NCBI GenBank assembly: GCA_963580285.1
Contig: OY757026.1
Span: 43,703,431 to 43,767,430 of the forward strand
DNA from: Lucinisca nassula
Taxonomy: Eukaryota > Mollusca > Bivalvia > Lucinida > Lucinidae
Reading direction: 5' to 3'
Length of the DNA: 64,000 bases
The notes beneath the pieces were generated by a model, which saw only the letters and a list, made by a program, of their open reading frames with translations, had not been told where the DNA came from and searched no databases. Positions 30,512 to 40,965 of this stretch are shown piece by piece (the first letter of the stretch is position 1; every line of letters starts with the position of its first letter). The position numbers were made by a program, and so were the translations under genes.

Positions 30512-33500
30512 ATGGTGACACTTTACAAGCTATTTTCATGTATTTGCCACCACGCAAATGCTCTCATGGTCTTGAATTTTTGCAATATATACTGCTTTTT
30601 TGTCATTCTTCTTAATATACTACTTCAAGCTGGTGACATAGAAACTAATCCAGGACCCGAAAATGTGCACGATCTTTCAATTTTGCATTTAAATATTAGA
30701 AGCATTAGAAACAATTAGACTTTATTCTTGATAATTTTTCTGATTTTAATATATTATGTTTTTCTGAGACTCATCTAGATGCCAACTTTCCAACAGAGAT
30801 GCTTTTTCTTTCAAACAGTTTCAGTGTACCTTACAGAAAGGACAGAACAAATCATGGAGGTGGGGTGTTAGCATATATCAATTCAAGCTTACTTCACGTG
30901 AGAAAACCAGAACTTGAGATTTTTTGTGAAGAGTCTTTATGGATTGAAGTAAAGGTAAAAAATGAGATATATTTAATTGGTTTATTTTATAGTCCCTGTA
31001 CAGCTGACATACAGTTTTTTAACAATTTAAACTTAAATATTGAAAGGGCTCTAGAACACTCCAAAAATCTGATAATCGTTGGAGACCTCAACGAAGATCT
31101 ACTGAATCCAAATTATCATAATCTAAAAGATGTTTTATTGATTAACTCGATGACTAATGTTATAACAGAACCAACAAGGCTACATGCCATTCTTGACCCA
31201 ATCATTATTCCAGACGACATGCCATTCCTGGATTCTGGTTCTTTAACTATTCCAGCCAATATAAGTGACCACAAAGCGACATATATAACACTACCCTTTC
31301 AATATGATACTGAAGGCGCTTTCAACAGACTAATATTTTTATATAAAAAGGCTAATTTTACACTTTTAAAACAAAAAATTTCAAATTATGATTGGTCATG
31401 TCTAAGCGAAGGTACTCTAGATGAAGCCTGTTCTAAATTTAATGATACCTTTCTTGAATTTGTTAACTCTTGTGTTCCATCCAAAAATGTACTTATTAGA
31501 CCTGATGACAAGCCGTGGTACGATTCTGAAATAAGACGTGTGTCTAGAAAACGTGATAGATTAAAACGGAAATTCAACAAATCAGGTAATGCTAACACTC
31601 TGTCAAGATATAAGTTCTTTCGTAATAAAGTTAACAATTTAAAGCGACACGCAAAAGAGCAATTCTACAACAATTTAGAATTTTCTATTTCTGATTTTTA
31701 CTCTAATGATAAAAAACAATTTTGGAAAGTGGTACGCCACTTTGTTAAAAGCAATTCCAGCTCCGCTTCAATTCCACCTCTAAATTCATTCCCAGTTACT
31801 GGGCAAAACGACTTTTGTTTTTCATCAGAAGATAAAGCAGAATTATTAAACGAATATTTTACATCTATCTCCACAGTCAATGATGAAAACGTCGACTTGC
31901 CTGATTTTGAATATAAATGCCAAAGTCGGTTATCAAGCATTGCATGTACACCACAAGAGGTAGCATCTTTGATTGAAATTTTAAATCCGAACAAGGCTAC
32001 AGGGCCAGATGGTATTAGTACCAAAATGCTAAAATCTGTAGCAAATGAAGTATCTGTGCCTCTGTGTACACTCTTTAATAGATCTTTCAGAGAAGGCAAG
32101 TTTGCAGAGATCTATAAATATTCAAATGTTATACCTTTACCCAAAAAGGGAGATAATTCCGATCCTTCGACATTTCGACCTGTTTCTCTCTTAAGTAATG
32201 TTGGCAAACTACAAGAAAGAATAGCTTTTAAACACATTTATAACTTTTTACATGAAAATAATTTACTTTATAAATACCAATCTGGTTTTTTTACCCAATC
32301 ATTCAACAACCTTTCAACTTATAGACATCTATCATCACATCTGCCAGATTTTTGATAATAACCAATTTTCATGTATGGTTTTCTTAGACGTTTCTAAAGC
32401 TTTTGACAGAGTGTGGCATAAGGGACTAGTTTTTAAATTAAAACAAAGTGGCATAGACGGTGAATTATTGGATTGGATTACTGACTACCTCAATGATAGG
32501 AAGCAAAAAGTCGTTATAAGAAACAGTTCTTCAACCTTAAGGAGAGTAAATGCCGGCGTTCCTCAAGGGTCTGTTCTAGGCCCCCTGTTATTTTTAGTTT
32601 ACATCAATGATATATCTGATTCTCTGCTTAGACTTACTAGATTATTTGCCGACGATAGCTCCCTATTCTGCGCTGCAGCTACTCTAAATGACATCGAGGG
32701 TATCATTAATCATGATTTGCGAATGTTAGTAAATTGGGCATCTCAGTGGTTGATAAAATTTAACCCATTTAAAACAGAAGCAATGATTTTCACTTTAAAA
32801 CATATTGAATCACTTCCTAATATAATATTTGATGGAACTCCCGTAAAATTTGTTACATATCATAAACATTTAGGTCTAACCTTCAGTAGTAACGGTAAAT
32901 GGCATTCCCATATTGAGAATATTAAAAACAGTGCATCAAAAGTTATTGGCATAATGAGGAAACTGAAATATACATTTAGTCGTGTTGCATTAAATCAAAT
33001 TTATTTATCGTACTTGTTGCCTATTATCGAATATTCATGTGTTGTGTGGGATGGCTGTACTGTAGAGGAAATAAATTCGCTTCAAAAACTTCAGAATGAA
33101 GCTGCCCGCATAGTTACAGGCTTAATCAGATCAGTTTCTCTGGACAACCTGTACAGAGAATGTGGCTGGGTGTCACTTTTGGAACGGCGCAGACAGCAAA
33201 AACTTATATTTATGTATAAATCAATAAACGGGTTCGTTCCTACATATATATCCGATCTAATTCCCCCTTTAGTGGGAGAAGCAAATGCTTACAATCTCCG
33301 AAACCAAGCAGATGTTACCGCTCCTTTCTGCAGGACTGAAATCTCTCGCAAATCTTGTATTCCATCCTCAATTTTAGCATGGAATTCTCTTGACGTCGAA
33401 TTACGTAATTCACCGTCTCTGGCAAGTTTTAGGTATCAACCGAAAAGGCATCAAAACAACTCGAAAGTCCCATTACACTATAGAACTGGTAACAGATATG

Positions 33501-33808
33501 TGTCTGCTTTACACGCAAGAATTAGAAATAATTGTAGTAATTTACGTCTTGACTTATATATTAATCACTTATCACCTAATTTCACTTGTAGTTGCTCTGA
33601 CGAAGCCGAAGGTGCTGCTCATTATTTTTTTCATTGTTCACATTACACTAACGAAAGAGTAATTCTTTTCCAATCAACCAGAGCTTTTCATCCACTCAAT
33701 ATTAATATTCTCCTATTTGGAGATGTTAGTCTGTCGATAGAAGATAACACTCTCATCTTTACAGCCGTACAAACATTTATTAAGGATACTAGAAGGTTCG
33801 CCAACTAG
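30512..33808 (+). pseudogene. ORF2-like endonuclease/reverse transcriptase, two frameshifts
   Basis: Three consecutive frames make one protein. Frame 1 (30512-30718) has a hydrophobic stretch, a 2A-like motif and 'LSILHLNIRSIRN', the start of the endonuclease. One base is missing in an A-run near 30712-30715. Frame 2 carries 'FSETHLD', 'GGGVLAYI', 'VGDLNED' and 'SDH' (endonuclease), then 'KATGPDG' and 'FRPVSLL' (reverse transcriptase). One extra T in the T-run 32286-32292 shifts to frame 3. This has 'FLDVSKAFD' (motif A), 'GVPQGSVLGP' (motif B), 'FADDSSL' (catalytic motif C) and a CxC...HxxxxC cluster near 33585-33640, ending with TAG at 33806-33808. All catalytic residues I can check are present. 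Assignment to CR1/L2 rather than another Jockey-superfamily clade is by motif style. Confidence 0.85.
30632..30658 (+). other. 2A-like ribosome-skipping motif
   Basis: Encodes GDIETNPGP, an exact fit to the DxExNPGP consensus of 2A and 2A-like peptides. It is preceded by a hydrophobic stretch (about residues 20-40 of the frame starting at 30512) and followed by the endonuclease. 2A-like motifs at this position are known in some APE-type non-LTR elements, where they separate a short N-terminal peptide from the main protein. Activity here is inferred. Confidence 0.8.
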
Positions 33809-34145
33809 GCTGCTGCTCACTTAGGCCAGCATGACATCTCATTCCATTTTCACTTTATTATTTTTATCACACTCTTTTTTTTATTTAATTATTCATTATA
33901 CATCTTATACATTTTTTTTCTCACCATTTTTTCTTTTTCTCATCATCTTTGGAAAATGTGATGTATGTTTATTTGTTATATCACTCCATATGAAGTATTC
34001 AAAATGTCTCTGTATTTGCCACTATCATGTGCATGTATCTATTACTGTAATACAGTTTTGTAGGGGAGGGCCGTAACTAATGTTGGCAGAACTTGTGGCC
34101 CGACCCTGTTGCTTGATTTATGATGCAATAAAATATATTTATACT
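33809..34145 (+). other. 3' untranslated region of the CR1/L2-type element
   Basis: T-rich, then 'gtaatacagttttgtagggg' and 'gatgcaataaaatatattta'. It contains AATAAA at 34127-34132 close to the end. The 81-codon open frame at 33831 is not a gene. Confidence 0.6.
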
Positions 34146-34892
34146 ATATGGTCAAGGTTAAGGTTTTCGGTTAAGGACGACGCCAGACGACAACGAAGAC
34201 GCCGGAGTGATGACAATAGCTCGAAAGTTTTTTTTTTCAAAAAAACAGACGAGCTAAAAAGTAAAAGAAGAGAAGAAAGTACATACTTTGACACATATTT
34301 ATTATTTTGGCCAAAGGTGGAACGGTTCAATTAAGAGCAAATAATTAAATACACTCCTACATTCAAAACTCTTGTGAAAATTTACAGTGTTCCATTAAAC
34401 ATCGATAAGAACCCCCAAATAGTTTAATCAATAATTTCCCTTTTGAGAGCCCCAATACTAAAATACGGATATGTCAGTTCCATACTAGAAAGGTCAAAAT
34501 GTAAACAGACGCCGGCGATTGTTTTGGCAGCTTACAAATCTCGTGAGAAATAAAATAAAAATGTGAGATACGAAATCGCATAGCAAAATGGCGGGAAATA
34601 CATTGCTACAGGTAGGAAATTATGTATTACCTCTCGGATTGGCATTTCTTCTCAGTTTGACATAAGTGACAGATAGCGGTAAATTTGACCTCAGGATTCC
34701 CCGAGTTGGTAATGTCCTGTGACGTCACGCACACGAAAATACCGATCTTATGTACAATTGGCGAAATTCGATTATTGGCGAAATTCACTTACGCTTCTAT
34801 AGTCATCTTGACGTTTTGTTTTGTTTGTTTGAGGTTTAACGCCCCCGTCCACACTGTAAAGGTCATTTTGGAGACCAGGCTTCCAATTTTGT
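34146..34892. repeat. 3.2-kb composite unit, copy 1 (right part)
   Basis: Unit A resumes at 'atatggtcaaggttaagg' and runs into a SINE D tail side (34810-34892), cut at 'ccaattttgtgg', where copy 2 begins. The uninterrupted 'ggaaattatgtattacc' near 34616 is an empty site for the 3.13-kb transposon. Confidence 0.85.
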
Positions 34893-37800
34893 GGTAGTTG
34901 GCAAACAGTACAGGCCCAGATCAGACGCAACAGAACGCGGCGTCTGATCAGGGTCTACACTATTTGCAAAACATTCAGCCAGTTTACAAAGAGATTTCGA
35001 AGAAATCACAACGTGAGACCTCTAAATTTTGAAATGGACTCCTGTTATATGCAGGCATTTGGTGCAAAAAGGGTTAAAGGTTATGTATAGTGACAGCAAT
35101 GATTTCTTATACTGTTCCCTGAACATCATCAAACGCCGTGTTGTTCGGCTTTTGACCGGGTCGTCACCGTCTGTCAAACTCAACACATGATTCCTTTCCA
35201 GATCCAGACTCACCTTGGCGTGCACTGATTGCCTAGACCGTGGCCTGGACCTGCATGTCCAAATAAAATAAAATAAAATAAAATAAAATATAAAGGATCA
35301 TTTCTGTGTGAAATGAACAGCTGAATTAACTTATTTTCTTCGGGCCTCCGTGGCCTAATGGGTAAGAGCGCTGGCTCTTCATCATTAGGTCGGCTACATG
35401 TGAGAACGTGAAGTTGGGATGGGTTTTCTCCTCCGGTTGCTCTGTTTTTATGCCCCGCCAAGAAGTGAGGAGGGCCACATAGTTGTCCTCTGTACGCCAC
35501 ACTTTGTAGTATTGTTCTTGTCTCCGCAACTCCTCGTACATTGTTTGATGTAGGGCACACAGTTCAGACATGCATTGAAAATATGCATAAAGCAAACAGG
35601 ATTCTGATTGCAAAATTATGTCCCCTTGGACGACAAACATTTTGGTCATATGTGTAGCAGAAGTGTTCGTGTCTCCGCAACTCCTCTTACAGTTTTTTGT
35701 GCAGGACATTGAAACTTGCTACACAAGTATATATCTGACCATGTTTGTTGTTTTACGGACCAGTCAACACCTAAGGTCATGTTGGGTCGGTCAGTTACCT
35801 TCACTGTTCCGATACAAGCTTAGACCTTATAAGCTACTAAGTGAAGCCCCTACCCCACCCCTCCCCGACAATAAGTGTCAGCAGCCGATGAGTCGACTGC
35901 CGAGTGATCACGCAACCGTCCATCTGAAGCCGTTGCCAAGCGATGAGGTATTAGAACTAGGAAAGATGGTATAGAGCAGAAAACAAACAAACAAACAAAC
36001 AACCGAAGAGCCCACCGAGTCTTGAAGAAAATAGATGGGCTGCATGATGCTTCCACGCAGAGCTGAAACTGACCGCACACGAGCACTGGTAAACCGCTTA
36101 GAGGAACTAAGCTTGCACAGGCAAAGCGGTGCAAGTCGGACCGTGCATGCTTATAAACCCTTTTTGTTTCATTGGGCGAAAGGGCTTGAGATGTCATTTC
36201 ATCTCAATGTCGGGTAAAAGTCCCACAAAATTGAAAGCAACGTCTTCAAAGTGACCTATACAGTGTTGACGGGGACGTTAAACCTCAAATCAAACAAACA
36301 AACGAAGAACGCCCCGGCACTGAAAGCGTCTTCACACATACACTACTTCGCGTAGAGGCGCATTTGTTAAAAGGTTATCAAACTACTCCTTAAGGAGCTG
36401 TCTGATCTGGGCCCATATTGTTTGCAGCCATAACTTTTAAAGTTAAAATGTTATCAAACTACTCCTACAGGAGCTGTCTGATCTGGGCCCATATTGTATT
36501 CAACCATGCCTTCTAAAGTTAAAAGGTTATCAAACTACTCCAACAGGAGCTGTCTGATCTGGGCCCATATTGTTTGCAACCGTAACTTTTAAATTTAAAA
36601 GGTTATCAAACTTCTCCTACAGGAGCTGTCTGATCTGGGCCCATATTGTTTGCAGCCATGCCTTTTTAAGTTAAAAGGTTATCAAACTACTCCTTCAGGA
36701 GCTGTCTGATCTGTGCCCATATTGTTTGCAGCCATAACTTTTAAAGTTAAAAGGTTATCAACTACTCCTACAGGAGCTGTCTGATCTGGGCCCATAGTGT
36801 TTTTAACCATGCCTTTTAAAGATAAAAGGTTATCAAACTACTCATACAGGAGCTGTCTGATCTGGGCCCATATTGTTTGCAGCCATAACTTTTTATTAAA
36901 CTACTCCTACAGGAGCTGTCTGATCGGGGCCTGATGAAAGGGGCACCCAAGGGGGTAAAATTATCCGCTATCAACTTTATCAGAATAGAAATGTGTTTCA
37001 TGAGTGATATGAGCAACTTTGGTTTGCAAGACAAACAGAATGTAACAGATAACTATTCATTTTTGTCAAATTATGTAAAAATTATCATCATGTTAATATC
37101 AATGGAATTCCACCATCTTTGTTGTCATTAAAAGTTTGGAGTAAAATTCGAGCCCCAAATACCAGGTGTTCTCTATGCAGGAGGTAACTTAAACAAGAGC
37201 ACCGCATGCGGGTGCCAACGCTCGTCTGCAGTTTCTTTTAGAAAACCAAAGTTCTAAGTCAAACAAGAGCAATCAAATTGCAAGATGGAGTTATAAAACT
37301 TGTAGGGAATGTAGCTCTTGTGATGGTGAGTATGTGTATGAAGTTTCATGAAGGTAGGCCAAATACTTTTGGAAATATGGTCAAGGTTAAGGTTTTCGGT
37401 TAAGGGCGACGCCAGACGACAACGAAGACGCCGGAGTGATGACAATAGCTCGAACGTTTTTTTTTCAAAAAAACAGACGAGCTAAAAAGTAAAAGAAGAG
37501 AAGAAAGTACATACTTTGACACATATTTATTATTTTGGCCAAAGGTGGAAAGGTTCAATTAAGAGCAAATAATTAAATACACTCCTACATTCAAAACTCT
37601 TGTGAAAATTTACAGTGTTCCATTAAACATCGATAAGAACCCCCAAATAGTTTAATCAATAATTTCCCTTTTGAGAGCCCCAATACTAAAATACGGATAT
37701 GTCAGTTCCATACTAGAAAGGTCAAAATGTAAACAGACGCCGGCGATTGTTTTGGCAGCTTACAAATCTCGTGAGAAATAAAATAAAAATGTGAGATACG

Positions 37801-38120
37801 AAATCGCATAGCAAAATGGCGGGAAATACTTTGCTACAGGTAGGAAATTATGTATTACCTCTCGGATTGGCATTTCTTCTCAGTTTGACATGAGTGACAG
37901 ATAGCGGTAAATTTGACCTCAGGATTCCCCGAGTTGGTAATGTCCTGTGACGTCACGCACACGAAAATACCGATCTTATGTACAATTGGCGAAATTCGAT
38001 TATTGGCGAAATTCACTTACGCTTCTATAGTCATCTTGACGTTTTGTTTTGTTTGTTTGAGGTTTAACGTCCCCGTCCACACTGTAAAGGTCATTTTGGA
38101 GACCAGGCTTTCAATTTCGT
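34893..38120. repeat. 3.2-kb composite unit, copy 2 (complete)
   Basis: A 3,228-base copy: MITE 1 part (34893-35075, missing 'aagcgggaatattc'), (AAAAT)n, tRNA-like fragment, SINE D (about 36005-36303), satellite (about 36366-36928), unit A (36930-38043), SINE D stub to 38120. It is the only copy with no later insertion and serves as reference. No protein gene is supported. Confidence 0.9.
36366..36928. repeat. 76-base satellite, array within copy 2
   Basis: About eight monomers in the same variant order as 27831-28395 and the start of 39618-40383, so the array was copied as part of the unit. Confidence 0.9.
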
Positions 38121-40383
38121 GGTAGTTGGCAAACAGTACAGGCCCAGATCAGACGCAACAGAACGCGGCGTCTGATCAGGGTCTACACTATTTGCAAAAC
38201 ATTCAGCCAGTTTACAAAGAGATTTCGAAGAAATCACAACGTGAGACCTCTAAATTTTGAAATGGACTCCTGTTATATGCAGGAAGCGGGAATATTCCAT
38301 TTGGTGCAAAAAGGGTTAAAGGTTATATAGTGACAGCAATGATTTCTTATACTGTTCCCTGAACATCATCAAACGCCGTGTTGTTCGGCTTTTGACCGGG
38401 TCGTCACCGTCTGTCAAACTCAACACATGATTCCTTTCCAGATCCAGACTCACCTGGGCGTGCACTGATTGCCTAGACCGTGGCCTGGACCTGCATGTCC
38501 AAATAAAATAAAATAAAATAAAATAAAATAAAATATAAAGGATCATTTCTGTGTGAAATGAACAGCTGAATTAACTTATTTTCTTCGGGCCTCCGTGGCC
38601 TAATGGGTAAGAGCGCTGGCTCTTCATCATTAGGTCGGCTACATGTGAGAACGTGACGTTGGGATGGGTTTTCTCCTCCGGTTGCTCTGTTTTTATGCCC
38701 CGCCAAGAAGTGAGGAGGGCCACATAATTGTCCTCTGTACGCCACACTTTGTAGTATTGTTCTTGTCTCCGCAACTCCTCGTACATTGTTTGATGTAGGG
38801 CACACAGTTCAGACATGCATTGAAAATATGCATAAAGCAAACAGGATTCTGATTGCAAAATTATGTCCCCTTGGACGACAAACATTTTGGTCATATGTGT
38901 AGCAGAAGTGTTCGTGTCTCCGCAACTCCTCTTACAGTTTTTTGTGCAGGACATTGAAACTTGCTACACAAGTATATATCTGACCATGTTTGTTGTTTAA
39001 CGGACCAGTCAACACCTAAGGTCATGTTGGGTCGGTCAGTTACCTTCACTGTTCCGATACAAGCTTAGACTTTATAAGCTACTAAGTGAAGCCCCTACCC
39101 CACCCCTCCCCGACAATAACCGTCAGCAGCCGATGAGTCGACTGCCGAGTGATCACGCAACCGTCCATCTGAAGCCGTTGCCAAGCGATGAGGTATTAGA
39201 ACTAGGAAAGATGGTATAGAGCAGAAAACAAACAAACAAACAAACAAACAAACAAACAACCGAAGAGCCCACCGAGTCTTGAAGAAAATAGATGGGCTGT
39301 ATGATGCTTCCACGCAGAGCTGAAACTGACCGCACACGAGCACTGGTAAACCGCTTAGAGGAACTAAGCTTGCCCAGGCAAAGCGGTGCAAGTCGAACCG
39401 TGCATGCTTATAAACCCTTTTTGTTTCATTGGGCGAAAGGGCTTGAGATGTCATTTCATCTCAATGTCGGGTAAAAGTCCCACAAAATTGGAAGCAACGT
39501 CTTCAAAGTGACCTATACAGTGTTGACGGGGACGTTAAACCTCAAATCAAACAAACAAACGAAGAACGCCCCGGCACTGAAAGCGTCTTCACACATACAC
39601 TACTTCGCGTAGAGGCGCATTTGTTAAAAGGTTATCAAACTACTCCTTAAGGAGCTGTCTGATCTGGGCCCATATTGTTTGCAGCCATAACTTTTAAAGT
39701 TAAAATGTTATCAAACTACTCCTACAGGAGCTGTCTGATCTGGGCCCATATTGTATTCAACCATGCCTTCTAAAGTTAAAAGGTTATCAAACTACTCCAA
39801 CAGGAGCTGTCTGATCTGGGCCCATATTGTTTGCAACCGTAACTTTTAAATTTAAAAGGTTATCAAACTTCTCCTACAGGAGCTGTCTGATCTGGGCCCA
39901 TATTGTTTGCAGCCATGCCTTTTTAAGTTAAAAGGTTATCAAACTACTCCTTCAGGAGCTGTCTGATCTGTGCCCATATTGTTTGCAGCCATAACTTTTA
40001 AAGTTAAAAGGTTATCAACTACTCCTACAGGAGCTGTCTGATCTGGGCCCATAGTGTTTTTAACCATGCCTTTAAAAGATAAAAGGTTATCAAACTACTC
40101 CTACAGGAGCTGTCTGATCTGGGCCCATATTGTTTGCAGCCATAACTTTTAAAGTTAAAAGGTTATAAAACTTCTCCTACAGGAGCTTTCTGATCTGAGC
40201 CCATAGTGTTTGCAGCCATGTCTTTTAAAGTTAAAATGTTATCAAACTAATCCTTCAGGAGCTGTCTGATCTGGGCCCATATTGTTTGTAGCCATAACTT
40301 TTAAAGTTAAAATGTAATGAAACTACTCCTACAGGAGCTGTCTGATTTGGGCCCATATTGTTTGCAACCATAACTTTTAAAGT
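38121..40383. repeat. 3.2-kb composite unit, copy 3 (ends in satellite)
   Basis: Same order as copy 2 up to the satellite, with SINE D at about 39260-39560 and a longer (CAAA)n run at 39226-39258. Its satellite has about 10 monomers and does not return to unit A; the Penelope-like element interrupts it at 40384-40389. Confidence 0.9.
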
Positions 40384-40389
40384 TAAAAG
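39618..40389. repeat. 76-base satellite, array within copy 3
   Basis: About ten monomers. It continues after the 3.4-kb insertion at 43819, so it and the 20-kb array are one array. Confidence 0.9.
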
Positions 40390-40965
40390 TAGAAGTAGAC
40401 CAAAGATCAGGAATCGATACAATTAACTTACTCCACCCATCAAAGACACCAAAGGGAAAGAAACACACACATTAAGCGACCAGACCATAATGGAAACCTA
40501 AACAAAGGAAGGCCATAAGGACAGTTACTTTCCCACAAAATGGCCATATGGTCATCCAAAATAAAAAGACACAAGTGATACACACAGTAAGCAACAAACA
40601 AAACCATAAATAAACCGCCACAGAAGAACCGCCTTGGAACGGTCAGTGGAATGATATTCACTGGGGGGCTTAAATCGATTTTACGTGGCCACAATCCTCG
40701 CCCTTACTTCCGTCGCGATTTAGACAAATAATTTGTTCAGTCCGCATGAAGGCCTCCTAACTCATCAGTGCAACATCTCCGTGAACACAAAAATAAAAAA
40801 ACCACAGAGGTGAGACAACGGTGAGGACTCGACAGCAAGAAACCACTGAAATGCTGGAGCAAAAGAAAACCAACAGTTAGACTCCGATGGGCCCGACCAG
40901 AGACAGAGCATCAGGCACCAACCAACATTACCTTGAATTAGATCTCTCTAATTCTCAATAAGCCT
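40390..40965 (-). other. 3' noncoding region of the Penelope-like element
   Basis: No long frame on the minus strand after the stop at 40966. The first about 270 bases are shared with 42964-43235. The minus-strand frame at 40440-40694 lies in this noncoding region and is not a gene. Confidence 0.6.

Larger units (their letters stand above)
28699..34145. other. 5.4-kb block replacing 126 bases of unit A
   Basis: In copy 2 the bases 37249-37374 lie between the flanks that border this block. Here they are replaced by palindromes, (AAT)n, MITEs and the CR1/L2-type element. No simple target duplication is seen, so it is a replacement or a deletion-associated insertion, not a single clean transposition. 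Confidence 0.65.
30391..34145 (+). mobile_element. CR1/L2-type non-LTR retrotransposon, nearly complete
   Basis: Carries 5' sequence, a 2A-like motif, APE-type endonuclease, reverse transcriptase, a C-terminal Cys/His motif and a 3' untranslated region ending 'gcaataaaatatatttata'. The 5' boundary is not defined; 30391 is a minimum. The 3' end abuts unit A sequence at 34146. Only two single-base frameshifts break the long reading frame, so the copy is young compared with 15120-16190. The family moves by nicking target DNA and priming reverse transcription there. Confidence 0.85.

Noticed and set aside
33831..34076. 81-codon frame after the CR1/L2-type ORF
   Set aside because: A T-rich 3' untranslated region gives a hydrophobic frame by chance; no start context or domain.
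40440..40694. 84-codon frame on the minus strand
   Set aside because: It lies in the noncoding 3' region of the Penelope-like element and has no recognisable domain.
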